Positions 15,990-21,682 of a stretch of 21,682 nt of DNA are shown piece by piece. The DNA is from DAIOGN01 sp036745245 (GTDB lineage: Bacteria; Zixibacteria; MSB-5A5; JAUVRN01). Below the pieces are notes generated by a model, which ran no database searches, was not told where the DNA came from, and worked only from the letters and a program-made list of their open reading frames with translations. The position numbers and the translations under genes are program-made. Location of the stretch: NCBI GenBank assembly GCA_036745245.1, contig DAIOGN010000045.1:1-21682 (forward strand). Direction: 5' to 3'. Each line of letters starts with the position of its first letter. Positions within the stretch are counted from its first letter, which is position 1.

Positions 15990-15995
15990 ATTATA
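15990..15995 (-). promoter_or_regulatory. Perfect -10 hexamer before the DUF4159 unit
   Basis: TATAAT on the minus strand, 24 bases before the ATG at 15965, lies between the secDF terminator and the DUF4159 gene. No good -35 is found 16-18 bases upstream and there is no extended TGn element. Activation by another factor, or a weak basal promoter, is possible. Confidence 0.5.
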
Positions 15996-16021
15996 CGCCC
16001 TGAAGCCTTCCCGTGTGCCCC

Positions 16022-16049
16022 AAAAAAGAAGGCCCCGATGACCGGGGCC
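16022..16049 (-). terminator. Rho-independent terminator of secDF
   Basis: A 7-bp GC stem (GGCCCCG 16031-16037, CGGGGCC 16043-16049) encloses the loop ATGAC. On the minus strand it is followed by TTCTTTTTT. It begins 26 bases after the secF stop and faces the right way to end the secDF transcript just before the DUF4159 promoter. Confidence 0.88.
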
Positions 16050-16074
16050 CGAAAAGTCGAACGAACCGACCCGA

Positions 16075-16998
16075 CTACTTGAAGCGGGAGGGTCGCTTCG
16101 CCTCCCAATCCACCACCAGCGGGCTGGCCACGAACCAGGAGGAGTAGGTGCCCACGATGAAGCCCAGGAAGATCGTGAGCGAGAAGTCGAAGAGCACCTC
16201 GCCTCCGAAAATCATGAGGATGATCACCGCGAGCTGGGTGGTGATGCCGGTGACGATCGTGCGGCTCAGCACCTCGTTCATGCTGTTGTTCACCGTCTGC
16301 CCGAAGTCGGACCGCCGGCGGAACTGCTTGAGGTTTTCGCGCACCCGGTCGAACACCACCACTTTGTCGGTGAGCGAGAACCCCGCCAGGGTCAGAAGCC
16401 CCGACACGACCAGTAGCGAGATTTCCCGGCTGAACAGGAAGAGGATCCCCAGCACCACCAGCACGTCATGCACCGTGGCGACGGTGGAGGCCACGCCGAA
16501 CCGGAAATCGAACCGGAACCAGATGTAGATGAGAATGCACACCAGGGCGATCATGGCTGCGCGGCCCGCCTGACTGCGGAGCGTCTCACCCACCGAAGGT
16601 CCCACTTCGTGCATCGAGTCCACATGGAACGCGTTGTCGGGCAGCCTGGCCTTCACGAGGTCGACCAGCTTCTGGGCTGCCTGCGCCTGGCCCCCAACGT
16701 CTTCCTTCACACGGATCATGAAGGAGTTGGGCGTTTCGCGCGCCTGGAGGGCCTTGATTTCCGCTTCGGGAAAGCCCCCGTCGCTTAGGATCGTGCGCAG
16801 ATCGCCGATGGACACCGGCTGTGCAAAGGAACCCTGCAGCATGGTGCCGCCCGTGAACTCGATGGCCAGATTGCCTTCGCCCCGCCACAACTGCACGGCA
16901 GCCACCAGACCCAGGAGCGTAAGCGCCGCCGAGACCAGGTAGCCGATCTTGCGTTTGCCGAGAAAGTCGAAATGTGTTTCGCCGACGAGTTTAAACAT
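16075..16998 (-). CDS. secF: Protein translocase subunit SecF
   Basis: This inner-membrane RND-type subunit works with SecD to pull translocating proteins into the periplasm using the proton motive force. Its 307 residues hold the N-terminal helix (about 18-37), the conserved IEFTGGTML motif (46-54), a small periplasmic domain (to about 140) and five further helices. The GFSLTDKVVVFDRVREN motif lies at 206-222. The position usually Asn-Asp/Glu in SecF (for example INDT) reads TDK here, with the Asp kept. The ATG has AGGA six bases upstream. It starts 7 bases after the secD stop, and a strong terminator follows the gene. Confidence 0.97.
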   Translation of the reverse strand: MFKLVGETHFDFLGKRKIGYLVSAALTLLGLVAAVQLWRGEGNLAIEFTGGTMLQGSFAQPVSIGDLRTILSDGGFPEAEIKALQARETPNSFMIRVKEDVGGQAQAAQKLVDLVKARLPDNAFHVDSMHEVGPSVGETLRSQAGRAAMIALVCILIYIWFRFDFRFGVASTVATVHDVLVVLGILFLFSREISLLVVSGLLTLAGFSLTDKVVVFDRVRENLKQFRRRSDFGQTVNNSMNEVLSRTIVTGITTQLAVIILMIFGGEVLFDFSLTIFLGFIVGTYSSWFVASPLVVDWEAKRPSRFK

Positions 16999-17005
16999 GG
17001 GGGTC

Positions 17006-18706
17006 CTATATCGAGAGGCTTCCGGAATGCTTGCGGAAGTCGAAGATGGCCTTGGTAATGAACAACGCTGTGAACAGGCTGATCAGAATTCCGAGGAACA
17101 GCGTCACGGCGAAGCCCTTGATGGGGCCCGTGCCGAAGATGAAGAGCACGGCGGCGGTGATGAGCGTGGTCACGTGCGAGTCGATGATGGTGAGCAGCGC
17201 GCGCACGTAGCCCGTGTCGATGGCGGCCCGCACCGTCTTGCCGGTGCGCAGCTCCTCACGTACGCGCTCGAAGATCAGCACGTTCGAGTCCACCGACATG
17301 CCCATGGTGAGCATGATCCCCGCGATCCCCGGCATGGTGAGTGTGGCATCCAGAAGCGCCATGCCCGCCATGAGAAACAGCAGGTTGAACGCCAGGCCCA
17401 CGTTGGCCACCACTCCGGAAAAGCGGTAGTACACCGCCATGAACAGCACCACCAGAATGAATCCGATGACAGACGAGTACGCGCCCTTCTGGATGGAGTC
17501 GCGTCCCAGGCTGGGCCCCACGATGTTGTTCTCGGCGATGATCACGGGCGCGGGCAGTGCGCCTGCTCTGAGAACAATGGAAAGATCTTTGGCCTCCTCG
17601 AACGAGGCGCCGCCGCCCAGCGTGATGCGACCCTGTTCGCGAATGGCGCTCTGAATGGTGGCGGCCGATTCCACGCGGTTGTCGAGCACGATCACCAGCG
17701 GCTTGCCGATGTTGGCGCGCGTAATGCGGTTGAAGCGGTTCCCCCCTTCGCGCGTGAGCACGAAGTTCACCTGGTAGCCGCCCATCTCGTTGTCCACCGA
17801 CGGACTGGCGTCGGTGAGGTACTGTCCGGTCAGCTCGGCGCGTTCGTTGAGGATGTAGAGCTGTTCGTACGTGGCGCCGCCTTCGGAGCTTTCACGAGTG
17901 CCCCAGGCCACCACCGCGCCTCTGGGAATGGCGGCGACCACCTCCGGCAGGGCCAGATAGCGCCTCACGGTGGGTACGTCGGACTCCTCGATGGCAAAAC
18001 CGTAGCCGCCGGAGCTGCGCAACAGAAGCGAGAAGGGCTGCACGGCCAGGGCCGAGTCGCCTGCGGCAGCCGCGGTGTCCGCCTGGGCCACTTCAGTGGT
18101 GTCCTTGGTAACTGACGCATCCGAGGTGTCGGCGAACAATTCGCGGGCGATGCTGTCGGCCGTGGCGGGGCTGGAGGTGGGTGAGCCCTCGGCCAGGGCC
18201 GCCATTTCGGCAGGCAGGGCCAGGGCCACGGCGCGGTCGATGGCGCGGATCACAGCTTCCTGATCCGTGGGCTCAGGCATCAGCCGGAACTCGAGCTGCG
18301 CGGTGCGTCCAATCAGTTCACGCGCCCGCTCCGGGTCTTCCACTCCAGGCAGCTCCACGATGATCCGATCGTCTCCCGACTTCTGGATGAGGGGTTCGGC
18401 CACGCCGAACTCGTCCACGCGATTGCGGATCACTTCGAGGGCGCGATCGACGGCGTCCACCCGCTCCTTGTCGTTGAGCTTGGACTTGTCCACTTCCAGC
18501 ACCACGTGCATGCCGCCCCGGAGGTCGAGGCCCAGCTTGATGGCCCGCTTCTCGAGCGCCACCAGTTCGGCCGGATCGGTCTCGGCGAGACTGCGCTGCT
18601 CTTCGCCGGTCATGGAGTACAGCTTGACGGAGGGGTAAAGCGCGTAGAAGGAGAGCGCGATCAAGAGAAGTGTCAGCAGCACCAGCCAGATGGGTGTCCG
18701 CCGCAT
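17006..18706 (-). CDS. secD: Protein translocase subunit SecD
   Basis: This partner of SecF in the SecDF export motor has 566 residues. An N-terminal helix (about 6-24) is followed by the LGLDLRGGMHVVLEVD motif (58-73), the P1 head and base domains, ALPAPV (383-388) and five C-terminal helices (about 408-552). GMSVDSNVLIFERVREEL (469-486) carries the conserved membrane Asp473. An Ala/Ser/Thr/Asp-rich, low-complexity stretch (about 165-222) interrupts the periplasmic domain and looks like a flexible insert. The ATG is preceded by AAGGAG at seven bases, the best ribosome site in the window. The gene has its own sigma-70-type promoter and shares a transcript with secF. Confidence 0.97.
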   Translation of the reverse strand: MRRTPIWLVLLTLLLIALSFYALYPSVKLYSMTGEEQRSLAETDPAELVALEKRAIKLGLDLRGGMHVVLEVDKSKLNDKERVDAVDRALEVIRNRVDEFGVAEPLIQKSGDDRIIVELPGVEDPERARELIGRTAQLEFRLMPEPTDQEAVIRAIDRAVALALPAEMAALAEGSPTSSPATADSIARELFADTSDASVTKDTTEVAQADTAAAAGDSALAVQPFSLLLRSSGGYGFAIEESDVPTVRRYLALPEVVAAIPRGAVVAWGTRESSEGGATYEQLYILNERAELTGQYLTDASPSVDNEMGGYQVNFVLTREGGNRFNRITRANIGKPLVIVLDNRVESAATIQSAIREQGRITLGGGASFEEAKDLSIVLRAGALPAPVIIAENNIVGPSLGRDSIQKGAYSSVIGFILVVLFMAVYYRFSGVVANVGLAFNLLFLMAGMALLDATLTMPGIAGIMLTMGMSVDSNVLIFERVREELRTGKTVRAAIDTGYVRALLTIIDSHVTTLITAAVLFIFGTGPIKGFAVTLFLGILISLFTALFITKAIFDFRKHSGSLSI

Positions 18707-18713
18707 CAGTTAA

Positions 18714-18719
18714 CTCCTT
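18714..18719 (-). promoter_or_regulatory. Strong ribosome-binding site of secD
   Basis: AAGGAG on the minus strand is seven bases before the secD ATG. It is stronger than the sites of neighbouring genes, several of which lack one, and suggests high translation of the secDF message. Confidence 0.8.
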
Positions 18720-18758
18720 GTCTCATAATCAGATTGCCATGGCAAATGCAAAACGCCC

Positions 18759-18786
18759 AATATAGGCCGACGCCTGCCCTTGTCAA
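18759..18786 (-). promoter_or_regulatory. Predicted sigma-70-type promoter of secDF
   Basis: On the minus strand, -35 TTGACA (18786-18781, perfect) and -10 TATATT (18764-18759, 5 of 6) are separated by 16 bases. Transcription would start about 45 bases before the secD ATG. No equally clear promoter is seen for the divergent peptidase gene in the same gap. Confidence 0.7.
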
Positions 18787-18908
18787 TCGAATTCCGGGCT
18801 AAACCACACCGTTGGCCACGTACCGCAAATCGCCGTTGCCGCGCCCGGACCAACGCGTGATCCTTTTGCAGCACAATGACTAGGCAAGCCTCAACGGAGT
18901 TCTCACCC

Positions 18909-21521
18909 ATGCGAAAAACGATCTGGATCCTGGCCCTCCTGCTTCTGCCCGCGCCCGCCGCGGGCTCCGAATCTTACCGGTTGGGCAACGGAATCGAAGT
19001 GGTGCTTCAGGAAAACAGGTCCAGCCCCATGGTGGCGGACATGGTGTTCGTGAAGGCCGGATCTCGTTATGAGGAGGCTCACCAGAACGGCGTGACGCAC
19101 TTCCTCGAGCACCTGATGTTCAATGGCACATCCAGCCGTTCCCAGGAACAGATCGAGCCCGTGATCGAGTCGTTTGGCGGATACATCAACGCCTTCACGC
19201 GCAAGGAACTCACGGGCTACCTCGTGCTGATGCCGAGGGAGTACATCGACACCGGGCTGGCCGTGATGTCGGACATGATTCTCCATTCGATTCTCCCGGA
19301 GGAAAAGGTGGAGAAGGAGCGCGGCATCGTGTCGGAGGAGATCCAGCGCGACACCGACAGTCCCGAATACCATGTGGAAACCGCCTTCGACCTGCTGCGG
19401 TTCCGCGGCACGCCCTACGAGCGGCCGGTTTTGGGCGACCTCAACATCATCGCCACGCTTCCGCGCGAAGACATCCTCGAGTACTACCGTACTTACTACG
19501 TGCCGGAGAATATGAGCCTTCTGGTGCTGGGCGACTTCGATCGCGCCGCCCTGAAAGCAGCGGTCCAACGCACATTCGGCGGCGCCGGCGGACGCAGAGT
19601 GCATGCGGCCAGCGCCCCGGTTTTCACCGAGCCACCCGCGGGCGACGATCGCGTGTTCGAAACGCACTATCTCGAGGTGCCGGCTCCAAAGCTTCTGGTG
19701 TCCATTCCGGCGTTCGCGCCTTTGGCCCCCACGTTTCCGGCTCTGGAAGTGTGGGCGGCGTATCTGAACATGGCGGGTCAGTCGCCGTTTCTGGCCACGC
19801 TCCTTGAAGGGTCCGACGCGCCGGCCACGGAGGCCGCGGCGTACCTCGAGATCCGCGAGGGAGCCGCAGACCTGGTGGTGGACGTCACGCTGAAGCCCGG
19901 AGCCGACTCCGCGGCGGCGCTGGAGGCCGTGTTTCGCGGGCTTACGGAATCGGTGCGCAAGCTGCCCGATGCGGCAGCGCTTTCGGCCCTGCTCACCTCG
20001 GCGCAGGCCGAAGAGTACGCGCTTCTTGAAAGGCTTCACTACTACGGCATCATGCGCGCGCAGGAAATCGGCGTGCTCGGCTGGGATCACGCCTCGCGCC
20101 GGGTGCAACGCATGTCGGAGGTGACGCTGCGGGACATGCAGTCGGCCGTGGCGGTGTATCGAAACGGCTTCAATCAATATGTGGCGATGTATGTGTCCAC
20201 GCCGCCGCCGCAACCGATCGCGCAGGAGGTCACGGCCGACCGGTTTGCGTCGCGCACCTTTCCCAATGGGGTGGTTGCGGTGGTGAAGTCCAATCCCGAT
20301 TCGCGCATGTTCGGTGCCACCGTGCTGTTTGGCCATCGCTCGGCCTCGGAGCCCGCGGGCAAGAGCGGTCTGGTGGACGTTGCGCACAGGCTGTTGCCCA
20401 GGGGCACTCAGACGCTTGCTGAGGCGGAGCTTGCTATGGCTTTGGCCTCCGTGGGCGCCACGGTCACCACGGCGGACGATCCATCGATTCCGTACGACGA
20501 TTTCTACACGTCGCCGCAGTTCTCCTTCGTGAAGATGAGTGCGCTCGATGCCGAAGCGCGGCAGGCCCTGGAGATTCTGTTCGATCTCGTGTCGACCCCC
20601 CGGTTCGACTCCACCCGGCTTGCGCGCGTGGCGGGCGAATTGGGCCCAGCGTACGGCCGACAGACGCAGTCGGCCTCGTATGCGGCGCGCAAGTCTACGC
20701 TCAAGGCACTCTTCTCGGGGGGACCTCTGGCCTCTGATGTATTGGGGGATCCTGCGACCACGGGCGCGGTGTTACCAACGGAGCTTTCGGCCTTCTGGCA
20801 GGAATATGCCGCTCCGGGTAATACGATTGTGGCTATAGCCACTGCGGCCGATCCCGACACGGCCATGCAATGGATCGCACAGACATTCGGCGGCAGGCCC
20901 TCGGTGGGCACACGCGCACGCAGGGAACAGCCGGCCCCGGGACACGCCAAGGGCGCCCTTCCCGTGCATGTTCCCATGGAAAAAGCCCAGTTGCAGATCT
21001 GCATGGGACGCGCCGCGTGCAGTCCATCGGACCCGGATGCACCCGCCCTGGCTCTGGCCGTGAGACTTCTTTCCGACCGGCTGGCCGCGCAGTTGCGTGA
21101 AGCCGAGGGGCTGGCCTACTCCGTGGGCGCGTCGCTTGAGTTTTCGCCCGAGTCCGGCTGGATGCTCTGCTCCATGGGTACCACCCCGGAGAACCGCGAG
21201 CGGGCCCTCTCCGGAATTAAGGCGCAGATGAAGCGGCTCGCGGCCGAGCCGCCGGACGAAGTGGAGGTGCTGAGTGCGCGCAACAAGATGATCGGGCGCT
21301 CGCTCATGCGCCGGCTGGCGCGCGACACGCAGTGTTACTACATGGCGCTTGGCGAATTCCTGGCTGGGAGTTTCCGCTACGACGAAGAGTTCGAAACCCG
21401 GCTCAAGGTGGTGACGCCCGAAGATGTTGCGCGCGTGGCCGCAGCGTTCATCGCAACGGACGACTGGATCGAAAGCACCGCGGGGCCGTCGGGTTCGGGC
21501 AATGTGGCCAAGCGGCCGTGA
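18909..21521 (+). CDS. Exported two-domain M16 (insulinase-family) zinc metallopeptidase
   Basis: A signal peptide (1-19, cleavage near AAG) leads into two M16 halves. The first (about 22-430) has the inverted zinc motif HFLEH (64-68) and the distal acidic ligand in ERGIVSEEI (Glu143/Glu144), so it should be catalytic. The second (about 440-860) lacks HxxEH (it reads VDVAHRLL at the equivalent position). It keeps the LREAEGLAYSVGASLEF block near 728-744, the Arg-Tyr substrate-binding element of M16 C-terminal domains. The two halves would close like a clam shell around peptides in the periplasm. Length (870) is typical for the fused, exported form. The ATG at 18909 has GGAG nine bases upstream and starts the signal peptide correctly; the ATG at 18876 does not. 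Confidence 0.93.
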   Translation: MRKTIWILALLLLPAPAAGSESYRLGNGIEVVLQENRSSPMVADMVFVKAGSRYEEAHQNGVTHFLEHLMFNGTSSRSQEQIEPVIESFGGYINAFTRKELTGYLVLMPREYIDTGLAVMSDMILHSILPEEKVEKERGIVSEEIQRDTDSPEYHVETAFDLLRFRGTPYERPVLGDLNIIATLPREDILEYYRTYYVPENMSLLVLGDFDRAALKAAVQRTFGGAGGRRVHAASAPVFTEPPAGDDRVFETHYLEVPAPKLLVSIPAFAPLAPTFPALEVWAAYLNMAGQSPFLATLLEGSDAPATEAAAYLEIREGAADLVVDVTLKPGADSAAALEAVFRGLTESVRKLPDAAALSALLTSAQAEEYALLERLHYYGIMRAQEIGVLGWDHASRRVQRMSEVTLRDMQSAVAVYRNGFNQYVAMYVSTPPPQPIAQEVTADRFASRTFPNGVVAVVKSNPDSRMFGATVLFGHRSASEPAGKSGLVDVAHRLLPRGTQTLAEAELAMALASVGATVTTADDPSIPYDDFYTSPQFSFVKMSALDAEARQALEILFDLVSTPRFDSTRLARVAGELGPAYGRQTQSASYAARKSTLKALFSGGPLASDVLGDPATTGAVLPTELSAFWQEYAAPGNTIVAIATAADPDTAMQWIAQTFGGRPSVGTRARREQPAPGHAKGALPVHVPMEKAQLQICMGRAACSPSDPDAPALALAVRLLSDRLAAQLREAEGLAYSVGASLEFSPESGWMLCSMGTTPENRERALSGIKAQMKRLAAEPPDEVEVLSARNKMIGRSLMRRLARDTQCYYMALGEFLAGSFRYDEEFETRLKVVTPEDVARVAAAFIATDDWIESTAGPSGSGNVAKRP

Positions 21522-21523
21522 AG

Positions 21524-21535
21524 CCGCCTAGGCGG
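21524..21535. repeat. 12-bp perfect palindrome between convergent genes
   Basis: CCGCCTAGGCGG lies between the stop of the peptidase gene and the last codons of the gene entering from the right; it contains that gene's TAG. It has no loop or T-run, so it is not a usual terminator, and may be incidental. Confidence 0.35.
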
Positions 21536-21682
21536 TGACGCGACGGGGTCGGCAAAGCACCCACGCCAGCCACGCGTAGCCTCCCAGAAGCGCCAGGCGC
21601 ACAAGCACCGACAGTGCACCTGTGGTCGATGAAAGCTGCCAACCCCAGGCAGCTGCGATCCAGACGAGGGCCAGGACGACCA
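21528..21682 (-). CDS. C-terminal end of a membrane protein, 5' part outside window
   Basis: The minus-strand frame is open from the right edge to a TAG at 21530-21528 and encodes about 50 residues. It contains two hydrophobic stretches (VVLALVWIAAAWGW and LVRLALLGGYAWLAWVL) and a short Arg-rich tail (RPRRVTA). This is the pattern of the last two helices of an inner-membrane protein with a cytoplasmic C-terminus under the positive-inside rule. The family cannot be named. It is convergent with the peptidase gene, with six bases between stops. The other minus-strand frame here gives a Cys/Arg-rich, unlikely protein. Confidence 0.6.
   Translation of the reverse strand, partial: VVLALVWIAAAWGWQLSSTTGALSVLVRLALLGGYAWLAWVLCRPRRVTA

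Noticed and set aside
16949..18115. A 388-codon plus-strand frame over secD
   Set aside because: It is a shadow of secD: His/Gln/Glu-rich and without domains, while secD carries all family motifs on the other strand.
18787..18908. Promoter for the M16 peptidase gene
   Set aside because: TTGTCA at 18780 and TTGCCG near 18836 lack a properly spaced -10, so no site could be supported.

Overview
The window looks like chromosomal DNA from a GC-rich, Gram-negative (diderm) bacterium. Evidence for an outer membrane includes a patatin/BamA-type barrel protein ending in Phe, a second exported barrel-like protein and many Sec signal peptides. A DUF2723 membrane glycosyltransferase, the DUF4159/DUF4175 pair and a double-length M16 peptidase together suggest a member of the FCB group. 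A Gemmatimonadota-like or related high-GC candidate phylum is most likely. This is inferred from gene families; there is no rRNA or tRNA here to place it. Starts at GTG and TTG are frequent.

Layout, left to right. (1) A DinB-family fragment enters from the left edge. (2) A leftward pair encodes a SpoU/TrmH-type RNA 2'-O-methyltransferase and, coupled by an ATGA overlap, a small exported barrel-like protein. (3) Divergent from it is a patatin-POTRA-barrel protein. (4) A leftward unit reads DUF2723 glycosyltransferase/TPR, GAF-SpoIIE phosphatase, EamA transporter. (5) An 89-residue membrane/coiled-coil protein diverges from that unit. (6) A leftward unit reads DUF4159, DUF4175 and an exported TPR protein. 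(7) secD-secF runs leftward with a recognisable promoter and terminator. (8) A two-domain M16 peptidase runs rightward. (9) The 3' end of a membrane-protein gene enters leftward at the right edge.

The common theme is the cell envelope: Sec-dependent export (SecDF), outer-membrane and periplasmic proteins, protein or lipid glycosylation and periplasmic proteolysis. Genes are tightly packed, with several 4-bp overlaps and convergent stops 1-19 bases apart. No gap reaches 300 bases; the largest (18707-18908) lies between secD and the peptidase gene and holds the secD promoter. I see no tRNA, rRNA, CRISPR array, insertion sequence, integrase or phage gene.

I cannot support a claim of a wholly new system. 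The nearest candidate is the DUF4159-DUF4175-TPR unit, whose large periplasmic Gln/Glu/Met-rich coiled-coil protein has no established function. Next are the paired promoters with apparently leaderless starts at 2007/2092 and the helically spaced GGCCAAT repeat over the DUF2723 promoter.
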